9,249 nt of DNA from positions 1-9,249 of the forward strand of contig CAZIGK010000048.1 of NCBI GenBank assembly GCA_964538615.1, read 5' to 3'. A model generated the notes under the pieces. That model was not told where the DNA came from. It ran no database searches and worked only from the letters and a program-made list of their open reading frames with translations. A program made the position numbers and the translations under genes. The DNA is from CAZIGK01 sp964538615 (GTDB taxonomy: Bacteria > Pseudomonadota > Alphaproteobacteria > Rickettsiales > RI-342). Of this stretch, positions 1 through 6,341 are shown in pieces (positions within the stretch are counted from its first letter, which is position 1; each line of letters starts with the position of its first letter).

Positions 1-150
1 AACGCAGTGAGAGGGGCGAAGCCACACCAACGGTTGTGTCATGCGCAGGCAAGCAAGCCCGAACCAGCCCTGAGCGACCCTCATTTGCGAGACAGTAGTC
101 GAGCAAGGAGGGAATAAAATAACCGAGCGTAGCCAAGGGAAAGGCTAACG
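1..150. repeat. Left intergenic repeat block downstream of the thiolase gene
   Basis: This stretch holds no gene that I can support. Bases 1-17 are identical to 8980-8996 near the right end of the window, in the same orientation. Bases 120-140 (core ccgagcg.agccaag) resemble 9024-9046, also in the same orientation and order. Between them, tcatgcgcaggcaagc at about 39-54 is a shortened, inverted relative of the hairpin repeat at 9052-9084. The block is therefore a mosaic of short dispersed repeats of the kind scattered between genes in many proteobacteria. The spacing between the two outer modules differs (about 122 against 48 bases), so the two blocks are not simple copies. The short frames read through here are low-complexity and are not convincing genes. 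Confidence 0.6.
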
Positions 151-152
151 CT
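113..152 (-). terminator. Probable rho-independent terminator of the fadD-thiolase unit
   Basis: Read on the minus strand, agcgt-t-agcc (152-143) pairs with ggctacgct (134-126). This gives a nine-base-pair stem with one bulged T and an eight-base loop. Four bases later comes a T-rich run, ttattttatt (122-113). The stem begins inside the thiolase TAG stop codon (151-153). The loop-side arm belongs to the dispersed module ccgagcg.agccaag, so a repeat seems to serve as the terminator. The bulge and the gap before the T run make it weaker than the mlaA terminator. Confidence 0.4.
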
Positions 153-1290
153 ACCCAACGGTTTCCAGTACGGTGGCCATGCCTTGCCCACCGCCGATGC
201 AGAGCGTGGCGAGGGCGTAGCGGCCTTCTCCCCGTGCCAGGCGTTGCGCCGCTTTGCCGACAATCCGCGCACCGGATGCGCCGAGTGGGTGGCCAAGGGC
301 GATGGCGCCGCCATCGGCATTGAGGGTGGCGTCATTCAGCCCCAGTTCCTGTATGACGGCGAGGGACTGTGCGGCGAAGGCCTCGTTCAGTTCCACGACT
401 GCCATGTCTTTCAGGGTCAACCCCGCACGTTGCAGAGCCAATTGACTGGCGGCTACGGGGCCGATGCCCATGATATCCGGATCGCAGCCCGTGACGGCCA
501 TACTGCGGATGCGAGCCAGTATAGGCAGCCGGTGCTGTTTGGCAGCCGCTTCGCTGGCGATAAGGGTCAGGCTGGCGCCATCGGTCAGGGGGGAGGAGGT
601 GCCGGCTGTGACGGTGCCGTTGGCATCAAAGGCGGGTTTAAGGGTCGCGAGGGCTTCCGGTGAGGTATCCGGCCGCACGCAGCCATCGGCTGTTACTCCG
701 AAGACGGGCAGGATTTCGTTTTGCAGGTGGCCGGACTGTGCCGCCAGCGCCGCTTTCTGGTGGCTGCGCAGAGCAAAAGTTTCCTGTTGTTCGCGGGGGA
801 TATGGTAACGTTTGGCCAGTTCTTCCGCCGTTAGACCCATGCTCATGTAGGCTTGTGGGTGGCGTTGGTACAGGGCGGGATTGGGCAGGGGGTTATAGCC
901 ACCCATGGGAATGCGGGTCATGCTTTCCACACCGCCTGCCAGAAAGAGGCTGCCTGCGCCAGCGGCAATGGCGCCCACGGCGGCATGAATGGCCTGCATG
1001 GAGGAGCCGCACCAGCGGTTGATGGTTTGTCCCGGTACGCTATTGGGCAGGACGCTTAAAAAACCTGCCATGCGTGCCAGATTCATGCCTTGCTCTCCTT
1101 CCGGGAAGGCGCAACCGATCAGCAGGTCATCCACCGCTTCCGGTGAAAGTGGGAGGGTTGCCAGCAGGCCGTCAATCAATGCGGCCAACAGGTCATCCGG
1201 CCGGATTTTTGCCAACGCTCCTTTATGTGCCGGAGTGAACGGGGTGCGGCGATAGGCGCAAACGACGGCGGAATGGGTGGCTGAGGTCAT
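151..1290 (-). CDS. fadA: Thiolase (3-ketoacyl-CoA thiolase / acetyl-CoA acyltransferase)
   Basis: This protein of 379 residues is a thiolase. In fatty-acid oxidation such enzymes cleave 3-ketoacyl-CoA with CoA to give acetyl-CoA and a shortened acyl-CoA in the cytoplasm. All catalytic landmarks are visible: the nucleophilic Cys94 in NRWCGSSMQA, the NEAFA motif at 302-306, His334 in GGAIALGHPLGASG, and the second catalytic Cys364 in CIGGGQGMA. Its length is just under the usual 385-395, and the overall pattern resembles FadA more than the biosynthetic PhaA type. The ATG at 1290 is preceded by AAGGAA at about six bases. It lies nine bases after the acyl-CoA synthetase stop, so the two genes are probably co-transcribed and perhaps translationally coupled. 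A catabolic role is inferred from the partner genes; an acetoacetyl-CoA thiolase role cannot be excluded. Confidence 0.93.
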   Translation of the reverse strand: MTSATHSAVVCAYRRTPFTPAHKGALAKIRPDDLLAALIDGLLATLPLSPEAVDDLLIGCAFPEGEQGMNLARMAGFLSVLPNSVPGQTINRWCGSSMQAIHAAVGAIAAGAGSLFLAGGVESMTRIPMGGYNPLPNPALYQRHPQAYMSMGLTAEELAKRYHIPREQQETFALRSHQKAALAAQSGHLQNEILPVFGVTADGCVRPDTSPEALATLKPAFDANGTVTAGTSSPLTDGASLTLIASEAAAKQHRLPILARIRSMAVTGCDPDIMGIGPVAASQLALQRAGLTLKDMAVVELNEAFAAQSLAVIQELGLNDATLNADGGAIALGHPLGASGARIVGKAAQRLARGEGRYALATLCIGGGQGMATVLETVG

Positions 1291-1299
1291 GATGGTTCC

Positions 1300-3033
1300 T
1301 TAGTGTCTGGAAGGTTGTAACTGGCGCTTGAGAATTTTGCCGACCATGCTTTTGGGCAGGCTGTCATGCAGGTAGAAATGGCTGGGCAGGGCATATTGCG
1401 CAACGCGGTTTTTCAGGAATTGTTGAAGCTGTTCCGGCGTGGCGCTGTGGCCGGGTTTGAGCACCAGATGCGCCACCACTTTTTGTCCGCGCTCGGTATC
1501 GGCTTCCCCCACAACGGCGGCTTCTGAGATAGCGGGATGCTGGTAGAGTATCTCTTCCAACTGGCGGGGATAGACATTATAGCCGCGGGTGATGATGATT
1601 TCTTTCAGGCGGTCCACGATGTAGAAATAGCCCTGTTCATCCTGATAGGCCAGATCTCCCGTGCGCAGCCAGAGACGGTGGTGGGTGCCGATTTCTTCCA
1701 GAATGAAGCTTTCAGCGGTTTCTTCCAGCTTTTGCCAATAGCCCTGCATCACCTGTGGGCCGCTGACGACCAGCTCGCCAATCTCGCCTTGCGGTAGGCG
1801 GCGGGAGGGGTTTTCCGGATCACGGATATCCAACCGGGTGGCGGGGAGTGGCATGCCGATAGAGCCTGCCTTGTTGGTGCCTTGTAATGGATTGGCCGCG
1901 CACACGGGCGAAGCTTCCGTCAGGCCGTAGCCCTCGATGAGGGTGCAGCCGGTACGGGTCTCAAACGCCTGTTTGATTTCCAGCGGTAGCCCGGCGCCAC
2001 CAGAGATGCAACAACGGATGGAGGAGAGATTATACCGTCCTGCCTGTTGGGTCAGGGCATGGTACAGGCTGGGAACACCGGGCAGGGTGGTTGGGCGTTG
2101 TTGCTGGATGGTGCGGAGTAGTTGTTTCATGTCCAGCCGGGGCAGTAACACCAGCTTCATGCCAAGGTGCAGGCCGAGGTTCATGACCACGGTCATGGCG
2201 AAAACGTGAAACAGGGGCAGAACACCCAACATGACCTCTTGCCCCGGTGTTAGCAGGGAAGCGCACCATTGCTGGCATTGCAGGGTGTTTGCCCAGAGAT
2301 TCTGATGGGTGAGTGCTGCTCCTTTGGGGATGCCGGTGGTGCCGCCCGTATATTGCAGAACCGCGATATCCTGCGCAGGATTGATGCTGATGTCCTTTGG
2401 CAGGTGACCATGTTCCAGCAAGGCGGCGAAGGGCTTGCAGCGGGCATCGGTTTGGGGAGGGGTGGAGAGGTGCGAACGTTTGAACAGTCGCATCAGGTGG
2501 CCTTTGAGGGGGGGGAGCATGGCCGGAAAATCGCCAATGAAGACATGCTCCACCGGGCTTTCGGGCAGGGCTGCGCGCAATTTATCCAGACAGAGGGACA
2601 GGTTCACGGTGATAACGGCTTTGCAGCCTGCGTCTTTGAGTTGGGCGGCAAGTTCCTCTGTGCCGGAGAGGGGATTGGCATTCACTACGGTTGCGCCCGC
2701 ACGTAAAATGCCAAAATAGGCTGAGATGAACAGGGGGCAGTTGGGTAGCAGCAGCATGACCCGATCCCCCGGAGCGATGTCATGACATTGTAATCCGGCA
2801 GCGATTTGCGCTGCTTCCGTTTGCAGGTGCTGGTAGTTCCACTCCCGGCCCAGAAAATGTACGCAGGGTGCTTCGCCGTAGGTTTGAGCCGCCTGTTGCA
2901 GTAAGTGATACAGAGGGGTCTCCGGAATATCCAGTTGCGGGGAGATGGATGCCGGATAATGCGCAAGCCACGGGGTATCGGGGTCGGCCGGGTGGATGCT
3001 GGGGGAAAAGACGGTGGGGCGCGAAAAGGGCAT
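1300..3033 (-). CDS. fadD: Long-chain fatty-acid-CoA ligase (AMP-binding, FadD-like)
   Basis: This is an ANL-superfamily adenylate-forming enzyme of 577 residues. It activates free fatty acids to acyl-CoA through an acyl-AMP, at the cytoplasmic face of the inner membrane. From the ATG at 3033, visible motifs are the phosphate-binding YTGGTTGIPKG (228-238), GYGLTEASP (368-376), the hinge region with RTGD (457-460) and VDRLKE (473-478), and the C-terminal catalytic Lys566 in SMVGKILKR. Length fits E. coli FadD (561). An upstream in-frame TTG at 3066 would add eleven residues (MLCHPLARVPP). I prefer the ATG, although neither start has a strong ribosome binding site. The thiolase gene follows after nine bases, giving first and last steps of beta-oxidation in one unit. 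An eight-C run lies inside the coding sequence (2508-2515). Exact chain-length preference cannot be read from the sequence. Confidence 0.93.
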   Translation of the reverse strand: MPFSRPTVFSPSIHPADPDTPWLAHYPASISPQLDIPETPLYHLLQQAAQTYGEAPCVHFLGREWNYQHLQTEAAQIAAGLQCHDIAPGDRVMLLLPNCPLFISAYFGILRAGATVVNANPLSGTEELAAQLKDAGCKAVITVNLSLCLDKLRAALPESPVEHVFIGDFPAMLPPLKGHLMRLFKRSHLSTPPQTDARCKPFAALLEHGHLPKDISINPAQDIAVLQYTGGTTGIPKGAALTHQNLWANTLQCQQWCASLLTPGQEVMLGVLPLFHVFAMTVVMNLGLHLGMKLVLLPRLDMKQLLRTIQQQRPTTLPGVPSLYHALTQQAGRYNLSSIRCCISGGAGLPLEIKQAFETRTGCTLIEGYGLTEASPVCAANPLQGTNKAGSIGMPLPATRLDIRDPENPSRRLPQGEIGELVVSGPQVMQGYWQKLEETAESFILEEIGTHHRLWLRTGDLAYQDEQGYFYIVDRLKEIIITRGYNVYPRQLEEILYQHPAISEAAVVGEADTERGQKVVAHLVLKPGHSATPEQLQQFLKNRVAQYALPSHFYLHDSLPKSMVGKILKRQLQPSRH

Positions 3034-3168
3034 GGGGGGCACTCTGGCGAGGGGATGACACAGCAACAGGAATGCAGCTTCTTTCAGCCTACCGGAGAGC
3101 CATTAACAGAAGGTTGCGGCTGGGTTCTGTCGTGTCGTGGGATGGGGGGGGAACCTCATTCTTAACCC
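3034..3168. other. Upstream region of fadD
   Basis: About 135 bases lie between the fadD start and the palindromic element. I see no convincing promoter or operator. A run of eight Gs (3144-3151) is present. The sequence could be a 5' leader if fadD is read through from metF and the AIM24 gene, since no U-tailed terminator follows the AIM24 gene on this strand. Confidence 0.4.
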
Positions 3169-3314
3169 AGATAGTGTCGTCACGAGCGGTTTAATGGCCA
3201 GCGAACGGCCTTTTTCTGTGTTTCCGGCTTGCCAGTATTCTCCATAGATGGAAACGTCCGGTTCTCGAAAACGACCGTTTTCGACAGCTTCTCCCTCTCG
3301 TGATGGCACTATCT
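3169..3314. repeat. 146-base palindromic element with 18-base inverted ends
   Basis: The plus-strand end agatagtgtcgtcacgag (3169-3186) matches the reverse complement of ctcgtgatggcactatct (3297-3314) at 16 of 18 positions. The interior holds further inverted repeats: tcgaaaac/gttttcga around 3265-3284 and ggcc/ggcc at about 3197-3211. One end overlaps two bases of the AIM24 TAG stop codon. On the minus strand the element is open in one frame, from a GTG at 3309 through the element into flanking DNA (68 codons ending at 3103), without a ribosome binding site. Size, symmetry and an open frame recall palindromic elements such as those of Rickettsia, but no specific family is recognised. It encodes no transposase and would be non-autonomous if mobile. 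Confidence 0.7.
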
Positions 3315-3319
3315 AGCGG
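3290..3319 (-). repeat. Stop-codon-associated repeat end, copy 1 (AIM24 3' end)
   Basis: Read on the minus strand, this 30-base segment begins CCGCTAGATAGTGCC. It contains the AIM24 stop codon TAG and matches 6941-6970 on the plus strand, at the mlaC stop, at 27 of 30 positions. It also forms one end of the 146-base palindromic element. Confidence 0.7.
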
Positions 3320-4065
3320 CGGGGGTTTTTCTGGTGCTTCAGGTGTCCCAGAACATCCTGCCGGATATGGGCGAGGGTACGGCTGTAGGGGGCGCTTTGC
3401 AGCCAGACGGTACCGGGGCCGGTCAGATGTAGCAGGAATAGCCCTTCCCCCGCAAAAAGCATACTTTTAATGCCTTTCACTGGCTGTACCTGATACTCGA
3501 CTGTGGCATCCATGGCGACCAGACAGCCGGCATCCACGAGTAGGCTTTGTCCGGCTTCCAGCGTGCGGGAGATGAGACTGCCGCCCGCATGTAGAAAGGC
3601 CATGCCTGTTCCTTGCAGATGTTGCAGGATAAACCCTTCCCCCCCAAAGAAGCCTGCCATGAGTTTTTTGGTCAGGCTGGGGTGGAGGGTGACGGTATCG
3701 CTGGAGCAGAGAAATGCCCCGCGCTGCGCGATGATGCCTTGTTGGGAATGTTTGGCCATGTCCAGTGCCAGAATGCTGCCGGGGTATGGCGCAGCAAAGG
3801 CGGCAAAGGCCGGTTGTTGACTGGGGTTGTGGATATGGGTGAGGAAGGCGGATTCTCCACCCAGTAACCGCTTGCCGACATTCAGCAGGCTGCGGGCAAG
3901 CCCTTCGCTGGCACGGGTGGCCAGCCGGGATTCCATGGTCAGATGGGCATCCAGATACAGCATGGCACCCGCCTCTGCGAGGAGGGTTTGCTGCGGAGGG
4001 AGCCGGACTTCCAGAATCTGGATATCGTGTCCAAGCAGCCGGTGGCTAAGGGGGGGAGGGGTCAT
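3313..4065 (-). CDS. AIM24 / TIGR00266 family protein
   Basis: This protein of 250 residues belongs to the AIM24 (TIGR00266) family of glycine-rich beta-sandwich proteins. Its biochemical function in bacteria is not settled; the fungal namesake is a mitochondrial inner-membrane protein. Family signatures are visible in order: EAGAMLYLDAHL with MESRL near residues 31-47, LLGGESAFL near 67-75, RGAFLCSSDTV near 114-124, GFFGGEGFILQHLQGTG near 139-155, VDAGCLVAMDATVEYQV near 176-192, and the C-terminal GIKSMLFAGEGLFLLHLTG. There is no signal peptide or membrane helix. I chose the ATG at 4065 because it overlaps the metF stop as ATGA (4062-4065), typical of translational coupling. A longer frame from 4191 would lie inside metF and adds non-family sequence. 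The stop codon abuts the palindromic element. Confidence 0.9.
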   Translation of the reverse strand: MTPPPLSHRLLGHDIQILEVRLPPQQTLLAEAGAMLYLDAHLTMESRLATRASEGLARSLLNVGKRLLGGESAFLTHIHNPSQQPAFAAFAAPYPGSILALDMAKHSQQGIIAQRGAFLCSSDTVTLHPSLTKKLMAGFFGGEGFILQHLQGTGMAFLHAGGSLISRTLEAGQSLLVDAGCLVAMDATVEYQVQPVKGIKSMLFAGEGLFLLHLTGPGTVWLQSAPYSRTLAHIRQDVLGHLKHQKNPRR

Positions 4066-4976
4066 GCCGCCTGTTCCTGATGCGAGGGTGGGCGTTTGCC
4101 CAGCATATGGCAAATGGCCTGCGTGAGTTCTGACCGGTTGAGGGTGTAGAAATGGAAATGCTCTACCCCTTCGGTTTGCAGAAGGCGGCATTGTTCAATG
4201 GCGATCATGGCGGCGACCAGTTGTCGTTTGCCGGGGGCGCTATCCAGTCCGGTGAAATACTCCGCCAGCCAATCAGGCACATGGACGCCGCATGCGGCGC
4301 TGAAACGTTGCATCACCGCGACATTGGTGACGGGCAGAATGCCCGGAATGAGCGGCATGTGAATGCCATGCGCAACGGCCTTATCCCGAAAGCGGAGAAA
4401 CCTGTCGGTATCAAAAAAATACTGGGTGATGGCGCGGGAGGCTCCGGCGTCCTGTTTACGTTTGAGGTGATCGAGATCGAAGGCGGCAGAAGGGGCTTCC
4501 GGGTGGGTTTCCGGGTAGGCGGCAACGGAAATGTCAAAATCCGCGACGGCTTTTAGCCCGGCGACCAGTTCATCTGCATAGTGGTAGCCGTGCGGGTGCG
4601 GGGTATAAGGGGTGGAAGAGCCATCTGCTGCTTTGGGGGCATCCCCCCGCAGTGCGACCAAATGGCGAATACCGGCCTGCCAGTAATGCTGGGCGATGGC
4701 GGCAATCTCTTCCCGGCTGGCGCCCACGCAGGTGAGGTGAGCGGCGGCAGGGATATGGGTTTCCTGCTGGATACGGCAGACGGTTTGATGGGTCAGGTTG
4801 CGGGTGCTACCACCGGCACCGTACGTGACCGAAATAAAAGAAGGCGACAAGGGGGCGAGTTGCTGGATGCTGTCCCAGAGTTGCAGGGCGGCTTTCTCAT
4901 CTTTCGGGGGGAAGAACTCGAACGAAATATCCGGTGTTGGCAGGTTGCGGGTAATCAGGCGGGCAGAAAGGGGCAT
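4062..4976 (-). CDS. metF: Methylenetetrahydrofolate reductase
   Basis: This flavoenzyme of 304 residues reduces 5,10-methylenetetrahydrofolate to 5-methyltetrahydrofolate, the methyl donor for methionine synthesis, in the cytoplasm. The TIM-barrel family motifs are present: SFEFFPPKD (18-26) with the catalytic Glu20, VTYGAGGSTR (50-59), HLTCVGASREEI (80-91), ALRGDAP (108-114) with the conserved Asp112, AAYPETHPEA (152-161), KRKQDAGASRAITQYFFD (172-189), PLIPGILPVTN (208-218) and VEHFHFYTLNR (271-281). Length fits the bacterial short form (about 296), which uses NADH. The frame stays open upstream to a GTG at 5081, but those 35 extra residues are not family-like, so I use the ATG at 4976, although its ribosome binding site is weak. 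Its stop overlaps the AIM24 start. The KRKQDAGAS and MPLIPGILPVTN wording is typical of alphaproteobacterial MetF. Confidence 0.96.
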   Translation of the reverse strand: MPLSARLITRNLPTPDISFEFFPPKDEKAALQLWDSIQQLAPLSPSFISVTYGAGGSTRNLTHQTVCRIQQETHIPAAAHLTCVGASREEIAAIAQHYWQAGIRHLVALRGDAPKAADGSSTPYTPHPHGYHYADELVAGLKAVADFDISVAAYPETHPEAPSAAFDLDHLKRKQDAGASRAITQYFFDTDRFLRFRDKAVAHGIHMPLIPGILPVTNVAVMQRFSAACGVHVPDWLAEYFTGLDSAPGKRQLVAAMIAIEQCRLLQTEGVEHFHFYTLNRSELTQAICHMLGKRPPSHQEQAA

Positions 4977-5019
4977 GGCTGGGTTCTCGGTTCGCAGGGG
5001 GGGGGCAGCGCGGCGCAGG

Positions 5020-5050
5020 GTTGCCAGAAAGCATGTGCTATGCTTGCAAC
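5020..5050 (-). promoter_or_regulatory. Hairpin in the metF upstream region
   Basis: gttgc (5020-5024) pairs with gcaac (5046-5050). Inside it, aagcat (5029-5034) pairs with atgctt (5040-5045) around a five-base loop, with a four-base bulge on one side. This is 11 paired bases, 44 bases before the metF ATG. It could be a leader structure or an operator. I recognise no known riboswitch class, and a nine-G run (4997-5005 on the plus strand) lies between it and the start codon. Confidence 0.3.
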
Positions 5051-5166
5051 AAAATGAAAGAAAAAACAACCCTGCGGCCACATTGCACGTAATTCACTTG
5101 CGCTTTGCATCCTGATCATTAGGTTGCGTATGTTGCATTCGTGTGACGTAGAGCGTTTGTTAACTA

Positions 5167-5194
5167 TTGAACCGTATGGTTCGGTTAATAAGAC
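5167..5194 (+). promoter_or_regulatory. Possible mlaA promoter with an overlapping operator-like inverted repeat
   Basis: TTGAAC (5167-5172) and TAAGAC (5189-5194) are 16 bases apart and could be weak -35 and -10 boxes for mlaA. The inverted repeat GAACC-gtat-GGTTC (5169-5182) lies across the -35 box and spacer, which is where a repressor would act. Compact palindromes of this kind are common for TetR-type regulators, but no regulator gene is in the window. The promoter match is poor in the -10 box. Confidence 0.3.
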
Positions 5195-5272
5195 GGTGCA
5201 GTTTTGCCTGTAAGCTGACAGAGAGTTGCAGGGGATTCTCACCGCAAGGTGACAAAAAGAACGAGGTTATAT

Positions 5273-6055
5273 ATGTTCCTGTCGCGGAACCTGAATGAAT
5301 TATGGAAGCGCAGCGTTGCTGTGGCGGTGCTGACCGTGGCCGTATGTGTGGCAACACCTGCGAAGGCCGAATTGGACGAAGCTTATGAAGGCTACGAAGA
5401 CCCGTTGGAAGGCTGGAACCGTGGGGTGTATGCCTTTAACGAGTTTGTGGACAGTATTTTGTTAGAGCCGCTGGCGCGTGGCTATAAGGCGGTGATGCCG
5501 GCACGGGCAGAGCGCGGTGTTTCCAATGCGATTCGCAATTTGGGTGAGCCGGTGAATATGCTGAACTCCCTTCTGCAAGGAGACGTGGAGCAAGGCCTGA
5601 ATAGCTTCTGGCGGTTTATTTTGAATACAACGCTGGGTGTGGGCGGTTTGTTTGATTTTGCCGCGCACAACAGTTCACTGGTGTATCGGGATGAAGATTT
5701 TGGCCAGACGCTGGGCGTATGGGGTGTCGGTTCCGGCCCGTATGTGGTGCTGCCGATTCTGGGGCCTTCTTCCGTTCGGGATACGGGTGGTTTTGTGGTG
5801 GATATGGTCTCTGACCCATGGAACTATATGCTGGAATGGGACGGTATTGCCATTCGTGCCGGTGTAACGGCGATTGATCGTCGGGCATCTATGCTGACTG
5901 TGACCGATGAAATTGACATGAACTCGCTGGATCCGTATGCGACGATGCGTGGATATTACCTGCAATACCGTGAAAATCAGGTGCGTAATGGGGATGGCAG
6001 TGGCCGCTCCGGTAATTTGATGGGGGATTCCGCCCCTGTGCGGTTGCGGGATTAA
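5273..6055 (+). CDS. mlaA: MlaA (VacJ) family outer-membrane phospholipid transport protein
   Basis: MlaA sits in the outer membrane and removes phospholipids from the outer leaflet, passing them to periplasmic MlaC; this keeps the membrane asymmetric. The protein has 260 residues from the ATG at 5273. That ATG has a good site, AACGAGG, six bases upstream, and is preferred over an in-frame GTG at 5249. Residues 1-32 form a signal peptide (KR near 12-13, a hydrophobic stretch at 15-28, cleavage after AKA). Family motifs follow: DPLEGWNRGVYAFN (43-56), NLGEPVNMLNSLLQGD (89-104), LGVGGLFD (121-128) and GPYVVLPILGPSSVRD (155-170). Oddly, the only cysteine in the signal region (Cys25, in TVAVCVA) has Val before it, so a lipobox is not evident and the protein may be a signal-peptidase-I product. 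mlaC lies downstream beyond a terminator. Confidence 0.94.
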   Translation: MFLSRNLNELWKRSVAVAVLTVAVCVATPAKAELDEAYEGYEDPLEGWNRGVYAFNEFVDSILLEPLARGYKAVMPARAERGVSNAIRNLGEPVNMLNSLLQGDVEQGLNSFWRFILNTTLGVGGLFDFAAHNSSLVYRDEDFGQTLGVWGVGSGPYVVLPILGPSSVRDTGGFVVDMVSDPWNYMLEWDGIAIRAGVTAIDRRASMLTVTDEIDMNSLDPYATMRGYYLQYRENQVRNGDGSGRSGNLMGDSAPVRLRD

Positions 6056-6081
6056 TGCCGCGAAGCGTTTTATAACATAGC

Positions 6082-6112
6082 AAAGGCGGGCACATATGTG
6101 CCCGCCTTTTTT
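6082..6112 (+). terminator. Strong rho-independent terminator after mlaA
   Basis: A perfect 28-base palindrome (6082-6109, arms aaaggcgggcacat and atgtgcccgccttt) is followed by Ts up to 6112. It lies 26 bases after the mlaA stop. It should end most mlaA transcription, which suggests that mlaC needs its own promoter. The A-run at the other side means it could also act on the minus strand. Confidence 0.92.
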
Positions 6113-6341
6113 GTAGTATTTTTGCAGGTGGATGAAGCGTGTGTTGATGCGAGGGGATAGCAAAAATTCTGGCGTTTTAATGATGAACGATGCTTGAATG
6201 GTATCAAGACGGAAAACGGGCAGGTGAGCAATGCCTGCTTGCTGCAAAAGCCTTTGCCCTGTATAGGAAATGGTTGACATGCGGGTTTGGCTTTGGCGTA
6301 AGCGCGGATGTCTGTTGGAATAGAGGAATGAGGCGCTGCCT
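6113..6341. other. Intergenic region between mlaA and mlaC
   Basis: These 229 bases contain no supportable gene. They hold the candidate mlaC promoter (6239-6303) and small imperfect hairpins, such as cttga/tcaag near 6193-6208 and a stem near 6220-6245. No known RNA gene is recognised. A long minus-strand open frame crosses the region, but it also spans both flanking genes and looks like a shadow. Confidence 0.5.
6239..6303 (+). promoter_or_regulatory. Possible mlaC promoter region
   Basis: TTGCTG (6239-6244) and TATAGG (6262-6267) are separated by 17 bases and make a plausible sigma-70-type promoter for mlaC. A perfect -35 word, TTGACA (6274-6279), lies just downstream, but only poor -10 matches follow it at a usual distance. 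Position between the mlaA terminator and mlaC supports a promoter somewhere here. Confidence 0.35.

Larger units (their letters stand above)
4977..5272. other. Divergent intergenic region between metF and mlaA
   Basis: These 296 bases must hold the promoters of both the metF unit (minus) and mlaA (plus). Beyond the hairpin at 5020-5050 and the inverted repeat at 5169-5182 described separately, TTGC-containing words recur. In particular ttgcgctttgcat (5098-5110) and ttgcgtatgttgcat (5124-5138) form an imperfect direct repeat with starts 26 bases apart, which could be regulator sites. No small gene is supported here. Confidence 0.45.

Noticed and set aside
3103..3309. A 68-codon GTG-started minus-strand frame
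   Set aside because: It coincides with the palindromic element, has no ribosome binding site and starts inside the repeat end; it is reported as a property of the element and not as a gene.
4977..5081. N-terminal extension of MetF from a GTG at 5081
   Set aside because: The added 35 residues have no family similarity that I can see, the frame crosses the nine-G run and hairpin, and the ATG at 4976 gives the usual length.
5249..5272. GTG start for mlaA eight codons upstream
   Set aside because: The ATG at 5273 has a well-placed AACGAGG, and the GTG start would put extra charged residues before an already complete signal peptide.
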